From Citrobacter sp. MGH106 (lineage in GTDB: Bacteria > Pseudomonadota > Gammaproteobacteria > Enterobacterales > Enterobacteriaceae), in contig NZ_KQ089822.1 of the NCBI RefSeq assembly GCF_001037495.1, positions 2,217,303 to 2,281,302 on the forward strand: a stretch of DNA of 64,000 bases, written 5' to 3'. The notes below the pieces were generated by a model. It had not been told where the DNA came from. It saw only the letters and a list, made by a program, of their open reading frames with translations, and made no database searches. Below, piece after piece: positions 27,071 to 38,526 of the stretch; position 1 is the first letter of the stretch; each line of letters starts with the position of its first letter. The position numbers and the translations under genes were made by a program.

Positions 27071-27892
27071 ATGCATAAAACCATTGCGGTATTACTGGGT
27101 TCAATTTGTTTTTTTCCTGTCGTTGCGCATGCGGATCAGCCCACAACGACCAGCAAAGATGCTGACGATATAAAAACGCTATTTTTTGGGCATGACGATC
27201 GCGTACAGATTACTGACCCGACACAGTCCCCCTGGGACGCTATAGGACAACTGGAAACCGCCAGCGGTAACCTGTGTACAGCAACGCTCATCTCACCTCA
27301 TCTGGCCCTGACTGCCGGACATTGTTTATTGACCCCACCCAAAGGCAGACCAGATAAAGCTGTCGCGCTGCGCTTCGTATCGAAAAAAGGCGTCTGGCGC
27401 TATGAAATCCACGGTATTGAGGGTCGGGTTGATGCTTCACTTGGCAAGCGTTTAAAAGCGGATGGCGACGGCTGGATAGTGCCACCTTCCGCGGCTCCCT
27501 GGGATTTTGGTCTGGTGGTGTTGCGTTATCCTCCCAGCGGAATCACACCACTTCCCTTATTTGAAGGCGATAAAGCTGAGTTAACTGCGGCGTTGAAAGC
27601 CGCCGATCGCAAAGTGACTCAGTCAGGCTACCCCGAAGATCACCTGGATGACCTGTATGCGCATCAGGACTGCGTTGTTACCGGCTGGGCGCAAAATACC
27701 GTGTTGTCACATCAATGCGATACGCTCCCGGGAGACAGCGGTTCTCCACTGATGTTGAAAACCGATTCCGGTTGGCAATTGATTGGCGTGCAAAGCTCTG
27801 CTCCGGCGGCAAAAGATCGCTGGCGGGCCGATAATCGTGCCATTTCCGTTACCGGATTTCGCGATAAGCTGAACGCTTTGATGAAGGATTAA
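27071..27892 (+). CDS. ydgD: YdgD, periplasmic trypsin-like serine protease
   Basis: A 273-residue S1B-type serine peptidase homologue. It has a Sec signal peptide ([21 protein letters not shown], cleavage near residue 21) and the full chymotrypsin-like triad: His84 in LTAGHC, Asp145 in WDFGLVVL and Ser223 in GDSGSP. Two cysteine pairs are visible (LCTATLIS with AGHC, and DCVVTG with HQCDT), as expected in the periplasm. Substrates are unknown; the E. coli gene is linked to acid and envelope conditions by its neighbourhood with asr. The gene is separate from asr-ydgU and convergent with mdtI. Confidence 0.92.
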   Translation: MHKTIAVLLGSICFFPVVAHADQPTTTSKDADDIKTLFFGHDDRVQITDPTQSPWDAIGQLETASGNLCTATLISPHLALTAGHCLLTPPKGRPDKAVALRFVSKKGVWRYEIHGIEGRVDASLGKRLKADGDGWIVPPSAAPWDFGLVVLRYPPSGITPLPLFEGDKAELTAALKAADRKVTQSGYPEDHLDDLYAHQDCVVTGWAQNTVLSHQCDTLPGDSGSPLMLKTDSGWQLIGVQSSAPAAKDRWRADNRAISVTGFRDKLNALMKD

Positions 27893-27896
27893 CATT

Positions 27897-27922
27897 GTGC
27901 TGCCCGCGTTTGCAGGCAGCAC
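27897..27922. terminator. Hairpin between convergent ydgD and mdtI
   Basis: GTGCTGCC and GGCAGCAC form a perfect 8-bp stem with a 10-nt loop that fills most of the 35-bp gap between the convergent genes. No clear U-tract is present. Confidence 0.5.
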
Positions 27923-27927
27923 TAACA

Positions 27928-28257
27928 TCAGGCAAGTTTTATCATAATCATTCCGGCCAGGAGTAATGCCAGGCCAATCCAGCCTTTATTATTCAGGCGC
28001 TGCCCAAAAAGCACCCATCCTGCAGCCAGCGTTGCGGCAATCCCAAATCCGCCCCACAAAGCGTAGGCAACTGAAAGATCGATGCCCTTTACCGCCTGAG
28101 AGAGTGCACTAAAGGCAGCCAATACAGCAACCAGTGACAGTACGCCATACGCCTTGCGACGGAAACCATCAGAAAATTTCAAAAATACGTTAGCGACGAT
28201 TTCCAGAACAATGGCCATACCCAACCATGCACCGTGAACCCACTCAAACTGCTGCAT
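27928..28257 (-). CDS. mdtI: MdtI, spermidine exporter subunit (SMR family)
   Basis: One of two small multidrug resistance-type subunits that together export spermidine across the inner membrane. The 109-residue protein has four transmembrane helices, with the conserved membrane-embedded Glu of helix 1 in [13 protein letters not shown] near residue 19 and the [11 protein letters not shown] helix near residue 58. It begins 14 bp inside the end of mdtJ, so the two genes overlap and are translationally coupled, matching their function as a heterodimer. Confidence 0.94.
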   Translation of the reverse strand: MQQFEWVHGAWLGMAIVLEIVANVFLKFSDGFRRKAYGVLSLVAVLAAFSALSQAVKGIDLSVAYALWGGFGIAATLAAGWVLFGQRLNNKGWIGLALLLAGMIMIKLA

Positions 28258-28606
28258 GGGTCACCTCCCTCCTCGCTTTAGACGGCTTACGCGTACCCGA
28301 CTTGATCAGGACAATGCCTAACACCAGCGAGACCAGACCGGCAACCTTCATCGTGGATAAGGTTTCATCAAATAACAGCACGCTAAACAACGTAATAAAT
28401 AAAATACCAATGCCTTCCCACAAAGCATAGGCCACGCCGAGTGCTATTTTTTTAACGGCAAAACTGAGAAAAATATACGATAAGGCGATCATTACCAGCA
28501 TTAAAATAAAGCCTGTATTGCCATGGCCTACGCTTGCCCATTTCATCGACAGCGTTCCGGTAATTTCAGCCGCAATGGCCAGACCTAATAAAATCCAGTA
28601 AAACAT
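28244..28606 (-). CDS. mdtJ: MdtJ, spermidine exporter subunit (SMR family)
   Basis: The partner of MdtI in spermidine excretion, 120 residues with four transmembrane helices. The helix 1 Glu lies in [16 protein letters not shown] near residue 14, and the paired [14 protein letters not shown] helix carries the second Glu near residue 65. The basic C-terminus ([13 protein letters not shown]) is cytoplasmic. It is the first structural gene of the mdtJI operon; an upstream 33-codon reading frame at 28717-28818 probably senses polyamine and controls expression. The ATG is preceded by GGAGA at 7 nt (AGGAGAAGCATC). Confidence 0.94.
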   Translation of the reverse strand: MFYWILLGLAIAAEITGTLSMKWASVGHGNTGFILMLVMIALSYIFLSFAVKKIALGVAYALWEGIGILFITLFSVLLFDETLSTMKVAGLVSLVLGIVLIKSGTRKPSKARREVTHAAV

Positions 28607-28716
28607 GATGCTTCTCCTGCTTGAGAATATAGTCCTTTGGGCCTACTGCATGCAGCAAACCAAAAAATAGAATCAGATAGCTCAGCGCATAACGCCAGCT
28701 CAGGCAGAAGAAGGGA

Positions 28717-28818
28717 CTAAAGCGCGTTGCGCCAGTGTTGCTCACCCGCAAGCAGGAAAGTAGAGGAGGTACGAAGAAGTGTAGGTAAACGCAAAAAAAG
28801 CCTGAACATATTGTCCAT
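28717..28818 (-). CDS. mdtU: Upstream small ORF of mdtJI (MdtU-like)
   Basis: A 33-residue frame, MDNMFRLFLRLPTLLRTSS continuing to WRNAL, in the mdtJ leader 110 bp before mdtJ. E. coli has an upstream ORF of about this length, named mdtU, whose translation lets spermidine raise mdtJI expression. The peptide here is basic and hydrophobic, as expected for a regulatory leader peptide. No strong ribosome binding site precedes the ATG. The symbol rests on position and length only; I could not compare residues. Confidence 0.55.
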   Translation of the reverse strand: MDNMFRLFLRLPTLLRTSSTFLLAGEQHWRNAL

Positions 28819-29031
28819 AATATTACAATTATCCGCAGTGTTGCTTCTCGTCATCGCGGATGATAATTGTCCTCGGTAGTTAAACACAGATGATTTGTAT
28901 CATAGGTTCATTACGAACTCAAAACCTTTTCACTTCTTTACCCGGTTCGTTTGCTTTTTGTTAGGACGGCTCGACACAAGTCACATTATTATTTCAGGTA
29001 CAGTTTCAAAAATAAAAAATCAGGAATAAAC

Positions 29032-30066
29032 ATGGCGAAACCGATCATCACCCTTAACGGTCTAAAATTAGTCATCATGCTGGGCATGTTGGTTATCATT
29101 CTTACCGGCATTCGCTTCGCCGCCGATATCATCGTGCCATTTATCCTGGCGTTATTTATCGCGGTGGTACTTAATCCGATGGTACGGCGCATGGTAAAAC
29201 TTCGCATACCTCGAGTAGTAGCAGTGTCATTGCTGATTGTTATTATTGTCATGCTAATGGTGCTGCTTTTGGCTTATTTAGGTACATCCTTAAATGAACT
29301 GGCACGCACGCTTCCACAATACCGTTCATCGTTGGTTATCCCGCTGAAAAATATCGAGCCGTGGCTACAGCGCGCTGGGATCGGCGTCTCCGTGGACGAG
29401 CTTGTCAAATATATCGATCCCAACGCTGCAATGACGCTGGTCACCAATTTACTGACACAACTTTCCAATGCTATGTCATCGATTTTTTTGCTGCTGTTGA
29501 CGGTTGTTTTTATGCTGCTGGAAGTACCGCAACTGCCCTGTAAACTGCAACAGATGATGAGCCGACCACTTGAAGGAATGGCGGCAATTCAACGAGCGAT
29601 CGACAGCGTCTCTCACTACCTGGTACTAAAAACGGCTATCAGTATCGTCACCGGACTGGTTGCCTGGGGCATGCTTGCAGCGCTGGATGTACGCTTCGCC
29701 TTTGTCTGGGGCTTACTGGCCTTCGCGCTCAACTATATTCCTAATATCGGTTCAGTACTGGCGGCCATTCCACCTATTGCTCAGGTGCTGGTATTTAGTG
29801 GTTTTTATGATGCGCTGGTGGTACTGGCGGGTTATCTGGTGATTAATCTGGTATTCGGCAATATCCTCGAACCCCGCATTATGGGACGCGGGCTGGGACT
29901 CTCCACACTGGTAGTGTTTCTGTCGTTAATCTTTTGGGGTTGGTTGCTCGGACCGGTGGGTATGCTACTTTCCGTGCCGCTGACCATCATCGTTAAAATT
30001 GCGCTTGAGCAAACTGAAGGCGGTCAAAGCATTGCCGTCCTGCTTAGCGACCTCAACAAAACGTAA
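29032..30066 (+). CDS. tqsA: TqsA, AI-2E family transporter
   Basis: An inner-membrane protein of the AI-2 exporter (AI-2E, PerM-like) superfamily, 344 residues with about seven to eight hydrophobic segments; E. coli TqsA (YdgG) affects autoinducer-2 export and biofilm formation. Conserved parts include [19 protein letters not shown] near residue 225 and [18 protein letters not shown] near residue 280. The start at 29032 ([12 protein letters not shown]) is set by the CAGGA site 6 nt before it; an in-frame ATG at 28951 would add 27 basic residues unlike the family. It is monocistronic, and a bidirectional terminator at 30206-30239 separates it from pntB. Confidence 0.93.
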   Translation: MAKPIITLNGLKLVIMLGMLVIILTGIRFAADIIVPFILALFIAVVLNPMVRRMVKLRIPRVVAVSLLIVIIVMLMVLLLAYLGTSLNELARTLPQYRSSLVIPLKNIEPWLQRAGIGVSVDELVKYIDPNAAMTLVTNLLTQLSNAMSSIFLLLLTVVFMLLEVPQLPCKLQQMMSRPLEGMAAIQRAIDSVSHYLVLKTAISIVTGLVAWGMLAALDVRFAFVWGLLAFALNYIPNIGSVLAAIPPIAQVLVFSGFYDALVVLAGYLVINLVFGNILEPRIMGRGLGLSTLVVFLSLIFWGWLLGPVGMLLSVPLTIIVKIALEQTEGGQSIAVLLSDLNKT

Positions 30067-30205
30067 ATCGCAGTTGTGCTAAAGAGCGCTATAGAGATAC
30101 TCTGCACGGTTTTGATGTATACAAGATGGCCGGTACCAGAGTGTTTTTTCGCATCGGATCAGGCATCGGAAGAATGGCATACCCAATGCACGGGTTCTTT
30201 ATACA

Positions 30206-30239
30206 AAAACGGCCTCCGAAAAGGCCGTCGTATTTTTTG
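30206..30239. terminator. Bidirectional terminator between tqsA and pntB
   Basis: ACGGCCT and AGGCCGT form a 7-bp stem with a 6-nt loop; the plus strand continues CGTATTTTTT and the minus strand continues into TTTT, so it can end both convergent transcripts. Confidence 0.85.
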
Positions 30240-30247
30240 CTAACGTA

Positions 30248-31639
<1,392 letters not shown>

Positions 31640-31646
31640 TTACCCC

Positions 31647-33701
<2,055 letters not shown>

Positions 33702-34646
33702 ATGAAGCTTAAGAACACTCTCCTGGCGTCCGCACTCCTTTCTGCGACTGCTTTTTCTGTAAATGCAGCGACAGAATTGACGCCGGAGCAAGCGGCTGCC
33801 CTGAAACCCTATGACCGCATTGTGGTTACCGGCCGTTTTAATGCTATTGGCGATGCGGTTACCGCCGTGTCCCGCCGTGCAGATAAAGACGGTGCAGCCT
33901 CCTTTTACGTTGTTGATACCTCAGATTTTGGCAGTGGTGGTAACTGGCGCGTTGTAGCCGACGTCTATAAAGCTGACGCGGAAAAAGCGGAAGTCTCCAA
34001 AAATCGCGTGATCAATGGCGTTATAGAATTACCGAAAGATCAGGCCGTTCTGTTGGAACCTTTTGATACCGTTACGGTACAGGGTTTCTACCGCAGCCAA
34101 CCTGAAGTAAACGACGCCATCACCAAAGCGGCGAAAGAAAAAGGGGCTTACTCTTTCTATATCGTTCGTCAGGTCGATGCCAACCAGGGCGGCAACCAGC
34201 GTATTACTGCGTTTATCTATAAAGCCGATGCTAAAAAACGTATTGTCCAAAGCCCTGATGCAATCCCTGCGGATTCTGATGCTGGTCGTGCAGCGTTAGC
34301 TGCAGGTGGCGAGGCAGCGAAGAAAGTTGAGATCCCAGGCGTAGCAACAACCGCTTCTCCGAGTGCTGAAGTGGGCCGCTTCTTCGAAACCCAGTCAACC
34401 AAAGGCGGACGTTACACTGTCACTCTGCCGGATGGAACCAAAGTCGAAGAATTGAACAAAGCAACCGCCGCAATGATGGTGCCATTCGACAGCATCAAGT
34501 TCACCGGTAACTACGGCAATATGACTGAAGTGTCGTATCAGGTCGCTAAACGTGCCGCGAAGAAAGGTGCTAAGTACTACCACATTACCCGCCAGTGGCA
34601 GGAACGTGGTAACAACATGACCATCAGCGCCGATCTGTATAAATAA
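33702..34646 (+). CDS. ydgH: YdgH, periplasmic protein with three DUF1471 (YhcN) domains
   Basis: A 314-residue secreted protein with a Sec signal (MKLKNTLLASALLSATAFSVNA, cleavage near residue 22). The mature part contains three BhsA/YhcN-type DUF1471 repeats, at about residues 35-100, 115-180 and 240-310, each with the pattern LxPFDxxxVxGxF, then AxxKGAxxYYI/V, then G(G)NxRIxAxxYKAD. Family members are stress-responsive envelope proteins; YdgH (also called SssB) has been reported to influence envelope stress and secretion in Salmonella. A perfect 13-bp hairpin follows. It is monocistronic and divergent from pntA. Confidence 0.92.
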   Translation: MKLKNTLLASALLSATAFSVNAATELTPEQAAALKPYDRIVVTGRFNAIGDAVTAVSRRADKDGAASFYVVDTSDFGSGGNWRVVADVYKADAEKAEVSKNRVINGVIELPKDQAVLLEPFDTVTVQGFYRSQPEVNDAITKAAKEKGAYSFYIVRQVDANQGGNQRITAFIYKADAKKRIVQSPDAIPADSDAGRAALAAGGEAAKKVEIPGVATTASPSAEVGRFFETQSTKGGRYTVTLPDGTKVEELNKATAAMMVPFDSIKFTGNYGNMTEVSYQVAKRAAKKGAKYYHITRQWQERGNNMTISADLYK

Positions 34647-34670
34647 TGTCGATGACGTTATAAATGTCTT

Positions 34671-34698
34671 ATCTGGCCTACAGCTCTGTAGGCCAGAT
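34671..34698 (+). terminator. Long hairpin after ydgH
   Basis: ATCTGGCCTACAG and CTGTAGGCCAGAT form a perfect 13-bp stem with a 2-nt gap, 24 bp past the ydgH stop. It resembles enterobacterial REP-type palindromes (GGCCTACA core) and has a weak T-rich tail. Confidence 0.65.
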
Positions 34699-34901
34699 TA
34701 TTCACAGCCAGAATGCCATCAGGCCAGACTCAAACATCACGATTAAGCCGACTTTTCACACTATCAGTCACAAATCTCTCTAACCCCATTGCATGCGCTC
34801 TCTTCTCTCCGTAAAATCCCGCGCCTTAGTGGCTTTCACCATTTTTATGCGGTTTGCCAAAATAATTATTCTCTCACTCTCGTTTTTGTAACTGGATACA
34901 A

Positions 34902-36284
34902 ATGGAAAAGAAATTGGGTCTGAGCGCACTAACAGCGCTGGTTTTAAGCTCAATGCTTGGCGCTGGTGTTTTCAGTCTGCCACAAAACATGGCGGCAGTA
35001 GCCAGCCCGGCGGCATTACTGATTGGTTGGGCGATCACCGGTGCGGGGATCCTCCTGCTCGCTTTCGCTATGCTAATTCTGACGCGTATTCGCCCGGACC
35101 TGGATGGCGGTATTTTTACCTATGCGCGTGAAGGCTTCGGTGAGCTGATTGGCTTCTGCTCTGCGTGGGGATACTGGCTGTGCGCCGTTATCGCTAACGT
35201 TTCCTATCTGGTTATCGTTTTTTCTGCGCTCAGCTTCTTCACTGATACTCCTGAATGGCGTCTGTTCGGCGACGGCAATACCTGGCAATCTATCGTTGGG
35301 GCATCGGTGCTGCTGTGGGTAGTCCATTTTCTGGTTCTGCGTGGAGTACAAACGGCAGCCAGCATCAATCTGGTTGCTACGCTGGCGAAATTACTGCCGC
35401 TGGGATTGTTTATCGTATTGGCATTTATGCTGTTTAAGCTCGATACCTTTACTCTTGATTTTACCGGCGTGAAGCTTGGTGTCCCCGTCTGGGAGCAGGT
35501 CAAAAATACCATGCTCATCACGCTATGGGTGTTCATTGGCGTGGAAGGTGCAGTGGTGGTTTCTGCGCGTGCGCGCAATAAACGCGATGTTGGTCGCGCT
35601 ACGCTGCTGGCGGTCCTCGCCGCATTGGGTGTTTACCTGTTAGTTACCCTGCTATCTCTTGGCGTTGTTGCCCGTCCTGAACTGGCCGAGATCCGCAACC
35701 CGTCGATGGCCGGTTTGATGGTCAAAATGATGGGACCGTGGGGCGAAATTATCATTGCCGCCGGTCTGATTGTCTCCGTCTGCGGTGCTTATTTAAGCTG
35801 GACGATTATGGCTGCAGAAGTGCCTTTCCTGGCATCCACGCACAAAGCCTTCCCGCGTATATTTGCCCGACAAAATGCGCAGGGTGCACCATCAGCATCC
35901 CTGTGGCTGACCAACATCTGCGTACAGGTTTGTCTGGTTCTGATCTGGCTCACAGGTTCTGACTACAATACGCTGCTGACTATTGCCTCAGAGATGATTC
36001 TGGTGCCCTATTTCCTGGTCGGCGCATTCCTGCTGAAAATCGCCACCCGTCCGATTCATCAGGCTGTCGGTATCGGTGCATGTATTTATGGCTTATGGTT
36101 ATTGTATGCGTCAGGCCCAATGCACCTGTTGCTGTCTGTTGTGCTGTATGCGCCAGGGTTACTTGTTTTTCTTTACGCCCGCAAAACGCTCACGCACGAT
36201 AACGTATTAAAACGCCAGGAAATAGCATTGATCGGTCTGCTACTCGTAGCCGCCGTTCCGGCAACCTGGATGTTGATGGGGTAA
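34902..36284 (+). CDS. ydgI: YdgI, APA-family basic amino acid antiporter
   Basis: A 460-residue inner-membrane protein of the amino acid/polyamine/organocation superfamily, of the arginine:ornithine antiporter (ArcD-like) type, with about twelve transmembrane helices. The helix 1 unwound motif GAGVFSLPQNMA begins near residue 21, and the family signature GVEGAVVVSARARNKRDVG lies near residue 212. The substrate is predicted by family only; E. coli YdgI is listed as a putative arginine/ornithine antiporter. It is followed closely by folM with 37 bp between, so cotranscription is possible. Confidence 0.9.
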   Translation: MEKKLGLSALTALVLSSMLGAGVFSLPQNMAAVASPAALLIGWAITGAGILLLAFAMLILTRIRPDLDGGIFTYAREGFGELIGFCSAWGYWLCAVIANVSYLVIVFSALSFFTDTPEWRLFGDGNTWQSIVGASVLLWVVHFLVLRGVQTAASINLVATLAKLLPLGLFIVLAFMLFKLDTFTLDFTGVKLGVPVWEQVKNTMLITLWVFIGVEGAVVVSARARNKRDVGRATLLAVLAALGVYLLVTLLSLGVVARPELAEIRNPSMAGLMVKMMGPWGEIIIAAGLIVSVCGAYLSWTIMAAEVPFLASTHKAFPRIFARQNAQGAPSASLWLTNICVQVCLVLIWLTGSDYNTLLTIASEMILVPYFLVGAFLLKIATRPIHQAVGIGACIYGLWLLYASGPMHLLLSVVLYAPGLLVFLYARKTLTHDNVLKRQEIALIGLLLVAAVPATWMLMG

Positions 36285-36321
36285 GCGTCAGTCCCATCGT
36301 TTGATGCAAATGGAGATTACG

Positions 36322-37044
36322 ATGGGTAATAAGCCCCCTTTACCAATTCTTATCACCGGCGGAGGTCGTCGCATCGGCCTCGCTATCGCATGGCATTTTC
36401 TGAATCAAAAACAGCCAGTAATCGTCAGCTATCGAACGCATTATCCGGCCATTGATGGCCTACGCGATGCTGGCGCATTGTGTATCCAGGCTGATTTCTC
36501 AACCGATGCAGGTGTACTGACTTTTGCAGACGAGGTCAAAACACGCACAAATGGGTTACGCGCTATCGTGCATAACGCCAGCGCCTGGATAGCAGAAAAA
36601 CCAGGCACCCCGCTGTCTGAAGTGTTGTCCAGCATGATGCAGATCCACGTCAATACCCCCTACCTGCTTAACCACGCGCTGGAAGGTTGCCTTCGCGGTC
36701 ACGGACACGCAGCCAGCGACATTATCCACTTTACGGATTACGTCGTGGAGCGTGGCAGCGACAAGCATATTGCCTATGCAGCCAGTAAGGCTGCACTGGA
36801 CAATATGACCCGTTCATTCGCCCGAAAACTGGCACCAGAGGTAAAAGTTAACGCTATCGCCCCCTCACTGATCCTGTTTAACGAGGGTGATGATGCCGAG
36901 TATCGCCAACAGGCGCTGAACAAATCGCTGATGAAAACAGCCCCCGGTGAAAAAGAGGTCATTGATTTAATAGACTATCTGTTAACCAGCTGTTTTGTCA
37001 CGGGCCGTAGCTTTGCCGTTGATGGCGGTCGCCATCTGCGTTAG
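36322..37044 (+). CDS. folM: FolM, dihydromonapterin reductase
   Basis: A short-chain dehydrogenase that reduces dihydromonapterin to tetrahydromonapterin with NADPH and has weak dihydrofolate reductase activity. The 240-residue protein shows the NADP-binding TGGGRRIG at residues 13-20 (the Arg-Arg favours NADP), HNASAW near residue 85, and catalytic Tyr and Lys in HIAYAASKAALDN near residue 153. The ATG at 36322 is preceded by TGGAGA at 5 nt; in-frame starts 21 bp upstream lack homology. It overlaps the convergent ydgC by 4 bp. Confidence 0.94.
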   Translation: MGNKPPLPILITGGGRRIGLAIAWHFLNQKQPVIVSYRTHYPAIDGLRDAGALCIQADFSTDAGVLTFADEVKTRTNGLRAIVHNASAWIAEKPGTPLSEVLSSMMQIHVNTPYLLNHALEGCLRGHGHAASDIIHFTDYVVERGSDKHIAYAASKAALDNMTRSFARKLAPEVKVNAIAPSLILFNEGDDAEYRQQALNKSLMKTAPGEKEVIDLIDYLLTSCFVTGRSFAVDGGRHLR

Positions 37045-37376
37045 TGCAGTTTTATCCAACAGAAAATCAGTAACCACGCGCTCAGGCTCCAGCATACAAC
37101 TGCCCCGCCGAGCGCAACGGGTAAGCGCATAAAACCGGTGAAGTACCAAAGCGAAATGAGATAGACAAAATAGGGAATAATCGACCACATGCTGAACACA
37201 ATGGTGGTACGTAACGCTTCAATTCCACGCTCACTGGCCACAATATAATGAGCGATCAGCGCAAATGTCGGGAACAAAGGAATTAATCCCGCGATATAGT
37301 AATTCTTTGTTTTAGCCAGCAAACCAATCAACACCACGACCAGCGCACCCAGCGCCGCTTTTATAACGAGCCCCAT
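37041..37376 (-). CDS. ydgC: YdgC, inner-membrane GlpM-family protein
   Basis: A 111-residue protein with about four transmembrane helices, of the GlpM/YdgC family; Pseudomonas GlpM has been tied to alginate formation, but no function is known here. The start at 37376 (MGLVIKAALGAL) has TAAGG 7-9 nt upstream; a GTG one codon earlier is also open. Conserved parts are TKNYYIAGLIPLFPTFALIAHY and WSIIPYFVYLISLWYF. It is convergent with folM and divergent from rstA. Confidence 0.91.
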   Translation of the reverse strand: MGLVIKAALGALVVVLIGLLAKTKNYYIAGLIPLFPTFALIAHYIVASERGIEALRTTIVFSMWSIIPYFVYLISLWYFTGFMRLPVALGGAVVCWSLSAWLLIFCWIKLH

Positions 37377-37430
37377 CACTTAGCCTTAACACATTGACAA
37401 CATCAGCCTCTAGCATAACGGAAGCGTTCT

Positions 37431-37447
37431 CGTTTAGAAAAGATTAA
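37431..37447 (+). promoter_or_regulatory. Weak PhoP-box-like repeat upstream of rstA
   Basis: CGTTTA-GAAAA-GATTAA resembles the PhoP box TGTTTA-N5-TGTTTA well in the first half and poorly in the second. E. coli rstA is PhoP-activated, so the position is sensible, but no good -10 lies at the usual distance. Confidence 0.3.
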
Positions 37448-37502
37448 TGGAAGGAAAAACGGGGGCGGTGTATGTTGGCGTTTTATATTCAAAATGAATG
37501 AT

Positions 37503-38237
37503 ATGAACACCATCGTATTTGTTGAAGATGATCCCGAGGTAGGCTCGCTGATTGCCGCCTATCTGGCCCGGCATGACATTGAGGTTATTGTTGAGCCTCG
37601 TGGTGATCTAGCCGAAGAGAAGATCCTGCACGTTCAACCCGATTTGGTGTTGTTAGATATTATGCTTCCGGGTAAAGACGGAATGACTATCTGCCGCGAT
37701 TTACGCAGCCGTTGGCAAGGTCCAATAGTCCTTCTGACATCGCTGGACAGCGACATGAACCATATTCTTGCGCTTGAAATGGGCGCCTGCGACTACATAC
37801 TGAAAACGACGCCTCCGGCAGTGCTACTGGCTCGCCTGCGTCTACATTTACGTCAGAATGAACATTCAGCACAATCAAAAGGAATTCAGGCAGCCACGAT
37901 TACGCCGCATACCACACTGCGCTTTGGCACACTAACTATCGACCCTACCAACCGCTCCGTACTGCTCGCTGGAGAACAAGTCGCCCTCTCGACCGCTGAT
38001 TTCGAGTTACTCTGGGAACTGGCTACACACGCGGGACAAATTATGGATCGCGATGCGTTATTGAAGAATCTGCGCGGCGTGAGTTATGACGGACTTGACC
38101 GTAGTGTGGATGTGGCGATTTCCCGGCTGCGTAAAAAGTTGCTCGATAACGCCACGGAACCGTACCGTATCAAAACCATCCGCAATAAAGGTTACCTGTT
38201 CGCCCCGCATGCCTGGGATGACGAACAGCGCAAATAA
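37503..38237 (+). CDS. rstA: RstA, OmpR-family response regulator
   Basis: The DNA-binding partner of sensor kinase RstB. It is part of the PhoP-connected acid response and activates asr. The 244-residue protein has a receiver domain (residues 1-115) with the acidic pair Asp9/Asp10, phosphoacceptor Asp52 in LLDIMLPGKDG and Lys in YILKTT near residue 101, and a C-terminal winged helix of the OmpR type (about 140-235; DGLDRSVDVAISRLRKKL). It ends with a few more residues than the K-12 protein. An in-frame ATG at 37494 is an alternative start; neither has a strong ribosome binding site. In K-12 rstB follows within a few bases; here it lies 3.86 kb away beyond three unrelated genes. Confidence 0.93.
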   Translation: MNTIVFVEDDPEVGSLIAAYLARHDIEVIVEPRGDLAEEKILHVQPDLVLLDIMLPGKDGMTICRDLRSRWQGPIVLLTSLDSDMNHILALEMGACDYILKTTPPAVLLARLRLHLRQNEHSAQSKGIQAATITPHTTLRFGTLTIDPTNRSVLLAGEQVALSTADFELLWELATHAGQIMDRDALLKNLRGVSYDGLDRSVDVAISRLRKKLLDNATEPYRIKTIRNKGYLFAPHAWDDEQRK

Positions 38238-38366
38238 ACTGTTCTCGCCAGGCTGGTTGATTCAACCGGTCTGGTGGATTCCCCCCTGCTTTCAGACATA
38301 TTATTGTCTTTAATACAGCCCCTCAAAGTGACACTGTCACACAAATTGTATGCTGGATAAGCATAA

Positions 38367-38457
38367 GAACCACACCTGAGTCAGAACCACACTTTTTGTG
38401 TGGCCCCAGGCATTCTCTCTCCCTATAATCCGTCCCGGTCCTGAACCCTTAGGGTTC
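38367..38457 (+). promoter_or_regulatory. Promoter with repeats upstream of the TcyP-like gene
   Basis: A perfect -10 TATAAT lies at 38424-38429 without a good -35. Upstream, GAACCACAC occurs twice in direct orientation (38367-38375 and 38384-38392, 17 bp apart), and the second forms an inverted repeat CCACAC-TTTTT-GTGTGG (38387-38403) centred near -41. A perfect GAACCCT-T-AGGGTTC palindrome (38443-38457) follows the predicted start, and GTGACA-C-TGTCAC (38328-38340) lies further up. This looks like an activator-dependent regulated promoter; the regulator is unknown. Confidence 0.45.
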
Positions 38458-38526
38458 GTAGGTTTATTTCAGAAATCAAAACTCTTTCCGGCATTTCAGG
38501 TGCTGAATGAGGCAAGAGGCTACAAT

